From Butyrivibrio sp. (GTDB taxonomy: Bacteria > Bacillota_A > Clostridia > Lachnospirales > Lachnospiraceae), in NCBI RefSeq assembly GCF_024699075.1, contig NZ_JAILQF010000459.1, forward strand, positions 1-8,799: a DNA stretch of 8,799 bases. Direction: 5' to 3'. The notes below the pieces were generated by a model. The model was not told the DNA's origin, searched no databases, and saw only the letters and a program-made list of their open reading frames with translations. Positions 1-6,123 of this stretch are shown one piece after another; position 1 is the stretch's first letter; every line of letters begins with the position of its first letter. The position numbers were made by a program, and so were the translations under genes.

Positions 1-698
1 TTTGAAGAAAGATTATTGTTTTCAGCTTCTTCCTTTAGATTTGAAGATATAACTTCAAGGAATCTGCCTGAATTTGAATTTGTCCCTCTCATACTGCAAT
101 TTATAAAAAGAGTCTTTTGACCTTTTATATCTTCATTAATTTCATTCGAAATAATATCTTCATTTTTTTCTTTCGAAATATCTCTTACGTTCTTTTTATT
201 TTTACAGTCAGAATTTATATTCTCATCGCATTCTTCAAACCTTATCTCTTTGATAAGACCATTAAAATTCTTGCAAACAGCTTCGATGTACTTGGTTGTT
301 CTTTCCTTTTCCGTATCGCTAAGCTCATGCCCCCTTATGACAAAACTCATAGGTTTAACTTCAGGATATCTCGGCTTATGATGCATCTCACCTTTATATA
401 TTCTGAAAAAAGGAAGAATATACCCGATACTCCTATCCAACACATTTTTAACAAAACTGCTTAACCCGCCATAGGTGTACCTGCTCATAATAACTACTTC
501 TTCAGCCCTGTGAATTAGTTCTCCCATGTTATCATAACCATCTTTGATCACGCATCTGCAGGGTGTCTTAACCCAGCAGCCAAAGCAGCCCACGCATGGA
601 CTTATTGTCCCATTGTCAGATATAATCTCATAATTCTGGTAATCCTTGGCTCTTGCTTGCCATTCACTTTCGGAAAAATCATGTATTAAAAGTTTCAT
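1..698 (-). CDS. Two-domain flavodoxin/NADPH-dependent FMN reductase-like protein, 3' end off the window
   Basis: The reading frame is open from ATG at 698 to the window edge (232 codons seen), so the C-terminus is missing. The start is supported by AAGAGG at 709-714 (minus strand), 10 nt upstream. Residues 1-155 form a first flavodoxin-like domain: a short first strand (MKLLIHDF), a Cys-rich segment C35-x2-C38-x2-C41 with C47 and C49 followed by IKD, and the family's typical YGG...FVKNVLDRS stretch at about 76-90. A Lys/Asn/Glu-rich linker (about 165-193) leads into a second domain that begins with a classic flavin-binding start (TLFINCSMRG, 196-205). The first domain has no such phosphate-loop start. 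From family knowledge, such proteins are cytoplasmic flavin-dependent NAD(P)H oxidoreductases. The substrate is unknown and the specific reaction cannot be assigned. Confidence 0.85.
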   Translation of the reverse strand, partial: MKLLIHDFSESEWQARAKDYQNYEIISDNGTISPCVGCFGCWVKTPCRCVIKDGYDNMGELIHRAEEVVIMSRYTYGGLSSFVKNVLDRSIGYILPFFRIYKGEMHHKPRYPEVKPMSFVIRGHELSDTEKERTTKYIEAVCKNFNGLIKEIRFEECDENINSDCKNKKNVRDISKEKNEDIISNEINEDIKGQKTLFINCSMRGTNSNSGRFLEVISSNLKEEAENNNLSS

Positions 699-800
699 TA
701 TAATCTGACCTCTTTTCTTGCTTTTTTTGCCTCATGCTGTGAGTGAAACTACCAATCATCTAGAGATAATGGGCTTTCTGGCTACATCGCTATAAAGACA

Positions 801-830
801 ATTATAACCTTAAATATTTTTAATCATCAA
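801..830 (-). promoter_or_regulatory. Putative promoter of the flavodoxin-like gene
   Basis: On the minus strand, TTGATG (830-825) is followed after 18 nt by a perfect TATAAT (806-801). This matches a sigma-70/SigA promoter and would give a leader of roughly 95 nt before the ATG at 698. It lies just outside the structured repeat at 847-980. The assignment is by motif only. Confidence 0.45.
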
Positions 831-846
831 CATATTATATATAATT

Positions 847-980
847 ATCAAGATAACCCACCACATTTAAGTGGTGGGAATATCTTGATTTCTGGTGCGG
901 GGGTATAAGCCCCGTACCAGTAGAGCTGCGTTAGCAGCGATTTTATAACGAGCAAAAAGTGACGCCTTTTCGAGTTTAAC
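847..980 (+). repeat. Structured intergenic repeat, copy A
   Basis: Three stem-loops follow one another. Stem 1 is a long nested hairpin pairing 847-855 with 881-889 and 857-864 with 871-878 (CCCACCAC/GTGGTGGG). Stem 2 pairs 892-902 with 910-920, 11 bp with one G-U when read on the plus strand. Stem 3 pairs 925-929 with 934-938 around a 4-nt loop. A conserved tail (TTTTATAACGAG to CGAGTTTAAC) follows to 980. The 100 nt at 881-980 recur inverted at 7672-7771 with about 11 mismatches and no gaps. There is no open frame of note inside. It may be a non-coding RNA, a MITE-like element, or an orphan IS200/IS605-type end. The strand given is the one on which the wobbles pair; this is an inference. 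Confidence 0.8.
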
Positions 981-1054
981 TTTTCATTTTAATAATAATC
1001 TTATCGTCTTCATATTTTAATTTTCATTTTCAAATTATCATCTCTATATCATAA

Positions 1055-1083
1055 TTAACATCTTCGTAAGTCTATGTTATAGT
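1055..1083 (+). promoter_or_regulatory. Putative promoter of the DUF3592-like gene
   Basis: TTAACA (1055-1060), a 17-nt spacer and TATAGT (1078-1083) make a good SigA-type promoter. It faces the gene starting near 1178 and would give a leader of roughly 65-90 nt. It lies downstream of the structured repeat, so the repeat would not be part of this transcript unless transcription starts further upstream. Confidence 0.55.
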
Positions 1084-1177
1084 AGGTAAGTCTGTGACAC
1101 AATGAATTCACAGTTCAGAACAAGTATTTTTAATAGTTTTAGTTGAGGGAAAATGAGTTATTCAGAAAACAAAGAAA

Positions 1178-1807
1178 ATGAATCTAAAAAAATGTAAAAA
1201 ATGCGCTTCCATTCGCCTATTTGCAGTACTGCTGTTTTTAATCTTTGCATCATTAACAATAATGCAGTTTATAAGCGCAGCCAAATTCAGTAACTACGAG
1301 ACCGCACCTGCATATATCACTAATGTAACTTCAGATACAGAATTCACCGGCAAAGGAACCTGGACCAAGTACACTTATGATGTTTACTGGACTTACAACG
1401 ATGAAGAGCACATAACCACCATAAGATCATTAATTGACGAGCCTGATTATGATCTCACAATAGTAAGTGTTGATCCTGATACTCTCGAAATGACACTTGG
1501 CAGCACCAAAAAGAGCCTCCAAGGATCCCTTTTTACTGCATGTATAGCTATTGCAGCATTCATCGTATGGCTTGTGCTTCTCATATTATCAAAGAACAGA
1601 AAAGCTGAAGTTCTAAGTAACACAACACATCTTATAGCAATCTCACTTATCGCTCTGCCGATCACAGCCCTGTGCACCTATGCAATATGCACGGACAGCA
1701 GATACTCATCAAGCCTTGAACCGATCGTCATGCTTGACATTGTGTTTGCAATCGCACTTATAGGCAGCATCATAGTAAAGCTCTTTGTAAAAAGAGATAA
1801 ATCATAA
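1178..1807 (+). CDS. DUF3592-like membrane protein, four TM segments
   Basis: The frame encodes 209 residues. TM1 spans about 14-35. A soluble segment of about 80 residues follows (36-115), with an AYITNVTSD...TKYTYDVYWTYN pattern resembling the small beta-rich domain of DUF3592. TM2 is at about 119-138, TM3 at 150-171 and TM4 at 182-204. The soluble part is probably outside the cell. The first ten residues carry a CKKC pair. The start is uncertain: ATG 1178 has only a weak AAAG-type ribosome site, whereas a GAGGG (1145-1149) precedes an out-of-frame ATG at 1153 that would join this frame if the A7 run at 1186-1192 were one base shorter. An in-frame stop at 1154 excludes longer starts without a shift. 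The function is unknown; the DUF3592 match is by eye and moderate. Confidence 0.8.
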   Translation: MNLKKCKKCASIRLFAVLLFLIFASLTIMQFISAAKFSNYETAPAYITNVTSDTEFTGKGTWTKYTYDVYWTYNDEEHITTIRSLIDEPDYDLTIVSVDPDTLEMTLGSTKKSLQGSLFTACIAIAAFIVWLVLLILSKNRKAEVLSNTTHLIAISLIALPITALCTYAICTDSRYSSSLEPIVMLDIVFAIALIGSIIVKLFVKRDKS

Positions 1808-1856
1808 TACTTTATATCTTATACTTAACATACACAAATTTTAAATAATTAAAGAA

Positions 1857-1898
1857 AACCTGTTGTAATGCCTCAAAAGGATTACAACAGGTTTTTTT
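1857..1898. terminator. Bidirectional intrinsic terminator between convergent genes
   Basis: A perfect 13-bp stem pairs AACCTGTTGTAAT (1857-1869) with its complement at 1881-1893 around an 11-nt loop. It is followed by a run of seven T (1892-1898) on the plus strand and by TTTTCTTT on the minus strand. It sits between the stop codons of the convergent DUF3592-like and DUF3737 genes and can end both transcripts. Confidence 0.9.
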
Positions 1899-1913
1899 CC
1901 TAAATCATTATCA

Positions 1914-2747
1914 TTATTTAACAACAACTTCGCCCTTAGCTTCAGGATCATCCATTATCATCTCACCGACTGATTCAACAGTGATTCTGCCGCTGCGAGG
2001 ATTCTTGATACTTACAACAGAAGAAGCGATATCAGCTACTACTTCTGACTTTTCGAATGCAAGATCGCAGTCGACCATGCGGCAATTGATGAGCTTCAGA
2101 CCCTTACAATAGCAAAGAGGCTGAGTTCCAATGATCGTACAGTTCTCAAAAGTCACATTTTCACAATACCAGGCAAGATACTCGCCCTTTATAACGCTGT
2201 CCTTAATAACAACGTTCTTGGCGTGCCAGAAAGCATCCTTAGTATCAAAATCACATCCGGTGAAAACAGAATCTGTGATGTATTGGAAAGAATATTTGCC
2301 CTTAAGCTTTACATTTTCGAAATTCAAATGATCTGAGCGCATCATGAAATACTCACTCTGAGCGCTGGAATTTTTCATATTTATGGACTTTACAGACCAT
2401 CCGAACTCAGGTGAAATGATATCGCAACCATCGATCGTAACATCAGCGCACTCTCTGAGCGCCTTGATTCCGTGCATCTTGGTATCTTTGATCTCAACAT
2501 TCTCTGAATACCAAAGAGCCGCACGACAAGCCTCAGTCATCTCACTTCCGGAGACCTTAAGACCATTATCATGCCAGAATGGATATCTTAAGTTAAAAAA
2601 GGTATCTTTAACACTAATATTTTTGCACTCTTTAAAAGCACTTTCGCCATCGGCCGGTCCGTCAAAACGGCAATCTGTAACTTCTATGTCCTTACTTCCA
2701 TATAAGGCTCTCTCTTCATCAAATGTTTGATTTGTAATTGTTTGCAT
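1914..2747 (-). CDS. DUF3737 family protein (predicted right-handed beta-helix)
   Basis: The 277-residue protein has no signal peptide or membrane segment and is likely cytoplasmic. Most of it consists of repeated ~20-residue rungs, each with an aromatic/Cys step, an Asn-Val/Ile step and an Asp/Asn-Cys or Asp-Ser/Thr step. Examples are ALWYSENVEIKDTKM (77-91), AFWHAKNVVIKDSVI (172-186) and LAWYCENVTFENCTI (191-205). This is typical of a right-handed beta-helix. Sequence and length match the DUF3737 family as I know it, whose biochemical role is undefined. The start ATG 2747 follows GGAGGA at 2763-2758 (minus strand) with a 10-nt gap. The gene stands alone, with a triplicated 26-bp repeat immediately upstream and the shared terminator downstream. 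Confidence 0.88.
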   Translation of the reverse strand: MQTITNQTFDEERALYGSKDIEVTDCRFDGPADGESAFKECKNISVKDTFFNLRYPFWHDNGLKVSGSEMTEACRAALWYSENVEIKDTKMHGIKALRECADVTIDGCDIISPEFGWSVKSINMKNSSAQSEYFMMRSDHLNFENVKLKGKYSFQYITDSVFTGCDFDTKDAFWHAKNVVIKDSVIKGEYLAWYCENVTFENCTIIGTQPLCYCKGLKLINCRMVDCDLAFEKSEVVADIASSVVSIKNPRSGRITVESVGEMIMDDPEAKGEVVVK

Positions 2748-2776
2748 ATAATATAAGTCCTCCTGAGCTTAACTTT

Positions 2777-2854
2777 TGAAATGTGATTTTAACAAAGTAT
2801 AATGAAATATAATTTTAACAAAACATAATGAAATGTGACTATAGCAAGGTATAA
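2777..2854. repeat. Three tandem 26-bp repeats upstream of the DUF3737 gene
   Basis: Three units of exactly 26 bp lie head to tail at 2777-2802, 2803-2828 and 2829-2854. Each starts TGAAAT and ends ATAA, with a middle of the form TTTTAACAAA. They begin 30 bp upstream of the DUF3737 start codon, in its probable promoter region. On the minus strand each unit carries a TTATAC/TTATGT hexamer resembling a -10 box. They could be tandem regulator sites or a neutral minisatellite. The spacing is seen directly; the role is a guess. Confidence 0.85.
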
Positions 2855-2968
2855 TAATAAGCCTATATCTAATTTCAGTTCAAAAATACATTGTGTAAAA
2901 TCTATTTGACAAAATCATTATACCCCCATCTCATAATATAAACAAATAAATATATTATAAATTACAAA

Positions 2969-3019
2969 AATGCCTCTGATATAATCCTGTTAAAATTCAG
3001 GAAATATATCAGAGGCATT
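2969..3019 (-). terminator. Intrinsic terminator of the ABC transporter operon
   Basis: A 15-bp perfect stem (2969-2983 with 3005-3019) flanks a 21-nt loop that holds a smaller CCTG/CAGG hairpin. Read on the minus strand, the stem is followed by TTTTTGTAATTT. It starts 11 nt after the stop codon of the ATPase gene, so it ends the transporter transcript. Confidence 0.88.
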
Positions 3020-3030
3020 GGAAACATCAG

Positions 3031-4092
3031 TTACAGAGCGTAGAGAGTATCTTCTTCAAAATTAAGGAAAACATCATCTCCTACCTTGTAAATCTTCTTA
3101 TTCTTGGGATTATATTCCTGTATCTTTACAAGTGTGCCGGCTATCTCGATATGATAATCCTGATAAGCGCCCATAAAGCATGAATACTTTACTTTACCCT
3201 TAATATCGCCGCTATCTCCAAGATATGCCCCTTCAGGGCGAAGGACAACCTTGCAGTCTGCGCCAGTTTCCATATTGCCAGTAGCACATTTTACAGACGC
3301 TCCGTCAATCTCAACCACATCTTGAGATTTAACAGTCGCCTTCATGAAGTTAGCTTCGCCAATAAAGTCTGCAACGAACTGATTATTCGGATAATAATAT
3401 GCTTCCTGCGGAGTGGAAATCTGCTCTACAACGCCGCTATTCATAATAATGACCTTATCAGAGATCGCCATTGCTTCACTTTGATCATGAGTAACATAAA
3501 TTGCCGTAATCCCCGCTTCCTGCTGGATTCTCCTTATTTCAGTACGCATAGACACACGAAGCTTGGCATCAAGATTGGACAAAGGCTCATCAAAAAGAAG
3601 AACACCAGGTTCAATTACCAGCGCTCTTGCAAGAGCAACTCTTTGCTGCTGACCACCTGATAACTGGTTGGTCATACGGTTCTCCATACCTTCAAGCCCT
3701 ACAAGCTTAAGGATATCAGTAACCTTCTCCTTGATCACAGCCTTATCAAGCTTCCTGAGCTTAAGACCATAAGCTACGTTATCATAGATATTGTAATGAG
3801 GAAGAAGCGCATAGCTCTGGAACACCATGGCTGTATCTCTTTTGTTAGGAGTAAGCGCGTTGATTGCCTCATTGCCAAGATAGATTTCACCCTCATCAGG
3901 ACTCTCAAATCCAGCTATCATACGAAGAGTTGTCGTCTTACCACATCCGGACGGCCCCAGCAAAGTCACAAAACTTCCAGGCTCTATCTCGATATTGGCA
4001 TCTTTTACAGCATAGAAATCTTTTCCAGTCTTTGGATCCTTATATATTTTTGATATATTTTCCAGTCGAACTCCCTTTTTCTCTTTAGCCAT
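3031..4092 (-). CDS. ABC transporter ATP-binding protein (FbpC/PotA-like, AfuC-type)
   Basis: This 353-residue cytoplasmic ATPase powers the importer encoded upstream. All ABC motifs are intact: Walker A GPSGCGKT (46-53), Q-loop Q92 (FQSYAL), signature LSGGQQQ (144-150), Walker B VLLFDEP (164-170, catalytic E169), D-loop SNLD (172-175) and H-loop H202. A C-terminal TOBE-type domain (about 285-350) is as expected for the polyamine/iron/sugar-phosphate importer group, and the length is normal. I chose ATG 4092 because AGAGGG (4098-4103) sits 5 nt upstream. The frame extends 18 codons further to an ATG at 4146, but that segment is non-conserved in style and lacks a ribosome site. It is the last gene of the operon, 243 nt after the permease, with a possible promoter of its own. 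Confidence 0.93.
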   Translation of the reverse strand: MAKEKKGVRLENISKIYKDPKTGKDFYAVKDANIEIEPGSFVTLLGPSGCGKTTTLRMIAGFESPDEGEIYLGNEAINALTPNKRDTAMVFQSYALLPHYNIYDNVAYGLKLRKLDKAVIKEKVTDILKLVGLEGMENRMTNQLSGGQQQRVALARALVIEPGVLLFDEPLSNLDAKLRVSMRTEIRRIQQEAGITAIYVTHDQSEAMAISDKVIIMNSGVVEQISTPQEAYYYPNNQFVADFIGEANFMKATVKSQDVVEIDGASVKCATGNMETGADCKVVLRPEGAYLGDSGDIKGKVKYSCFMGAYQDYHIEIAGTLVKIQEYNPKNKKIYKVGDDVFLNFEEDTLYAL

Positions 4093-4158
4093 ATTTTCCC
4101 TCTCTCTATTTTGTAAAAAAATATTAAGCACTACCTCTTTTTCCAAAGTAAAAAATAG

Positions 4159-4186
4159 ATATTAGCGACAAAGTCAACTCTTTCAA
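4159..4186 (-). promoter_or_regulatory. Possible internal promoter for the ATPase gene
   Basis: On the minus strand, TTGAAA (4186-4181), a 16-nt spacer and TAATAT (4164-4159) lie about 65 nt ahead of the ATPase start at 4092. The unusually wide gap after the permease leaves room for such a promoter. The evidence is motif only. Confidence 0.35.
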
Positions 4187-4240
4187 GATAGTCTATAGAT
4201 TATTGTGAATAAGATCTCTCTATGAAAATAACCCATATAT

Positions 4241-4340
4241 CATAGTGACGAATATTACTCTTTTCATTACAATACATATTTCATAATGACGAATATTACT
4301 CTTTCATTACAATACATATTTCATAATGACAAAACTCACT
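4241..4340. repeat. Tandem ~40-bp direct repeats at the 3' end of the permease gene
   Basis: Two nearly identical units (4241-4281, 41 bp; 4282-4321, 40 bp) start CATARTGACGAATATTACTC and differ by only a few bases. A third, diverged unit starts at 4322 (CATAATGAC) and runs into the last codons of the permease, including its stop at 4336-4338. The array therefore looks like repeated duplication of the end of the permease gene into the gap before the ATPase gene. No function is evident. Confidence 0.85.
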
Positions 4341-6048
4341 CTTCCAAATTGACCTTTCGGCTGGTTCCAAAGTGTTTGATCAACAGATTCATGATAACAA
4401 CTGAACCATATGTTATGAAAATAAGAATTGAAGCAAACGCGCACGCGATTCCATATGACCCCTTCTCGGCGAATTCATTGATCTGAACCGTGATAAGAAG
4501 GTACGACGGCGTAACCAGAAGGATTATCGCACTGATAGCCGTTATACTTCTGACAAAAGATGTTACGAAGCCGCTCAAGAAGCTGTCCTTAATAAGAGGT
4601 AATGTAACCGTCATAAATACCTTAAAACTGTCTGCGCCCATATCATAAGCGGACTCTTCTATACTCTTATCAATCTGACGAAGTGCAGAAATGCCGCTTC
4701 TAGTACCAGTTGGAAGACTTCTGACTATGAAGACAATAACAAGAATAGCACCGGTTCCGTAAAGCCCCTGAAGGATGCCGCTTCCAAATATACCGCCCGA
4801 AAATCCCCTAATATATCCAATACCAAGAACCGTGCCCGGAACTGCCATGGCAAGCATAGAAACTGCTTCGATAAAGCCCTTGGCCTTGAAATTTCTTTTT
4901 ACAACAAGATAAGAAATGATCATTGACAAAAGAGCTGTGATCGGTGCGGATATGAGCGACAATATAAAACTATCCTTGAATGCCTTAAGACCTTTATATT
5001 TGGTGAAAACCTGACCAAACCACTTAAATGTAAGATGGAAATCGTATCCCCATGTACGGAACATCGCACCAAAAGGAACGCAAATATACATAAGAATTAC
5101 AAATATGGCAAGTGCACTGCACATGATAGTCAGAGGCACAGTAACACTCTTATCCGTGATCAGCATTCGCTCTCTTGAAGCCTTACCTGAAAGCGTTGCC
5201 GTACTCTTGGCTTCAAGGTAATATTTCTGAACCACGAACATCACAAGAGTTATTGCAAGAAGTACAACCGCCATGGCCGCAGCACCCTCTTTATCATAAG
5301 CTCCTGTTATCTGCAAATATATCGTTGTTGCCAACGTATCATATGAACCACCGATGATCATTGGATTTGCAAAATCTGCTATTGATTCAATAAAAGTTAC
5401 AAGAAAAGCATTTCCAAGACCAGGCAGTATCAATGGAAGTGTCACAGTCATAAATACTTTGAAACGCGAGGCACCCATATCTCTTGCTGCTTCTTCCAAA
5501 GACGGATCAATATTTTTTAACAGACCTTTGAGCATCATATAACACACTGGGAAAAAAGTCAGAGTCTGAACAATAACAATTCCCCAGAAGCCATAAACAC
5601 TATTATCATAGATCTTCAAAAGAAATCTCGTGATGATACCGGCTTTACCAAAAAGCATGATCATTGAAAGAGACAAAACAAAAGGCGGGGATACAACAGG
5701 AAGCATAGAAACAACCTTAAATAGGCCTTCCATAAACTTTGTTCGAAGCTTGACATAAACTTCAACATAAGCAAACAAAAGTCCAATAAGAGCTGATTCT
5801 ATACCAACAAGAAAACCGACTTTCAAAGTATTAGTTATGGCTTTTCTGAAATTTGAAAGCTCCATAACTCTTTTGAATGTATCAAGAGTGAATCCTTTGT
5901 CAGATATAAAGCTATCTACAAGCAGAATTGCCAAAGGATAGAGAATAAAAATCGTAAGAAAAACAATCAAAAGGATAATGGTCATGACCATTATCGGATC
6001 TCCCATAAGCTTTTTTCTGTCGAGACTGGCGCTTTGACTTTTGGCCAT
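4336..6048 (-). CDS. Fused double-domain ABC transporter permease (FbpB/AfuB-like)
   Basis: The 570-residue inner-membrane channel contains two homologous permease domains joined head to tail, predicted at 12 TM helices (about 20-46, 77-99, 111-133, 152-174, 212-233, 257-277; then 304-330, 359-383, 393-415, 430-447, 501-525, 532-557). Each domain carries one cytoplasmic EAA loop that docks the ATPase: EEAARDMGASRFKVFMTVTL (185-204) and EESAYDMGADSFKVFMTVTL (464-483). The two loops share FKVFMTVTLPLI exactly. From family knowledge, this fusion (COG1178) pairs with a COG1840 binding protein and one ATPase homodimer. Start ATG 6048 follows GGAGGA (6060-6055) by 6 nt. It lies 75 nt after the binding-protein gene across a stem-loop. 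The protein is intact. Confidence 0.94.
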   Translation of the reverse strand: MAKSQSASLDRKKLMGDPIMVMTIILLIVFLTIFILYPLAILLVDSFISDKGFTLDTFKRVMELSNFRKAITNTLKVGFLVGIESALIGLLFAYVEVYVKLRTKFMEGLFKVVSMLPVVSPPFVLSLSMIMLFGKAGIITRFLLKIYDNSVYGFWGIVIVQTLTFFPVCYMMLKGLLKNIDPSLEEAARDMGASRFKVFMTVTLPLILPGLGNAFLVTFIESIADFANPMIIGGSYDTLATTIYLQITGAYDKEGAAAMAVVLLAITLVMFVVQKYYLEAKSTATLSGKASRERMLITDKSVTVPLTIMCSALAIFVILMYICVPFGAMFRTWGYDFHLTFKWFGQVFTKYKGLKAFKDSFILSLISAPITALLSMIISYLVVKRNFKAKGFIEAVSMLAMAVPGTVLGIGYIRGFSGGIFGSGILQGLYGTGAILVIVFIVRSLPTGTRSGISALRQIDKSIEESAYDMGADSFKVFMTVTLPLIKDSFLSGFVTSFVRSITAISAIILLVTPSYLLITVQINEFAEKGSYGIACAFASILIFITYGSVVIMNLLIKHFGTSRKVNLEE

Positions 6049-6080
6049 ATCAAGTCCTCCTTACAGCATTATGCAAAATG

Positions 6081-6107
6081 GGGCGGATGCTTTTAAGACA
6101 TCCGCCC
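6081..6107 (-). promoter_or_regulatory. Intercistronic stem-loop between binding-protein and permease genes
   Basis: A GC-rich 9-bp stem pairs GGGCGGATG (6081-6089) with CATCCGCCC (6099-6107) around a 9-nt loop. On the minus strand it is followed by CATTTTGC, a poor T-tract. It therefore looks like a partial terminator or a 3'-end stabilising hairpin. Such hairpins are common after binding-protein genes, where they keep that product more abundant than the permease. Confidence 0.75.
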
Positions 6108-6123
6108 GCAAAAGACATGATCA

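Larger units (their letters stand above)
699..1152. other. Gene-free region between divergent genes
   Basis: This stretch lies between the divergent starts of the flavodoxin-like gene and the DUF3592-like gene. It holds the minus-strand promoter at 801-830, the structured repeat at 847-980, an AT-rich segment at 981-1054 with no recognisable content, and the plus-strand promoter at 1055-1083. Just after that promoter is a small inverted repeat, CTGTGA (1092-1097) with TCACAG (1108-1113), that could be an operator or a leader hairpin. I found no protein-coding remnant of a transposase here. Confidence 0.6.

Noticed and set aside
117..464. 115-codon open frame on the plus strand
   Set aside because: It is antisense to the flavodoxin-like gene, has Phe/Ile-rich low-complexity content typical of a shadow frame, and has no ribosome site.
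847..980. Complete IS200/IS605 element or TnpB locus
   Set aside because: The nested hairpin resembles such element ends, but no TnpA or TnpB coding sequence or remnant occurs near either copy. I therefore report only a structured repeat with that as one possible origin.
847..980. Self-cleaving ribozyme or known riboswitch
   Set aside because: I looked for hammerhead (CUGANGA...GAAA) and twister-like cores and did not find them in either copy or strand. No riboswitch core that I know fits.
2777..2854. CRISPR or plasmid-type iterons
   Set aside because: The three units have no spacers, and there is no replication protein gene or origin-like context nearby.
2906..2935. Perfect TTGACA on the plus strand as a promoter
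   Set aside because: The nearest acceptable -10 is about 20-22 nt away, and it would drive transcription only into the terminator hairpin and antisense to the ATPase gene.
4093..4146. Extended N-terminus of the ATPase from ATG 4146
   Set aside because: ATG 4092 has a well-placed AGAGGG, and the extra 18 residues are not part of the ATPase fold and lack a ribosome site.
4241..4340. CRISPR array
   Set aside because: The units are contiguous, with no unique spacers between them, there are only about 2.5 copies, and no cas gene is present.
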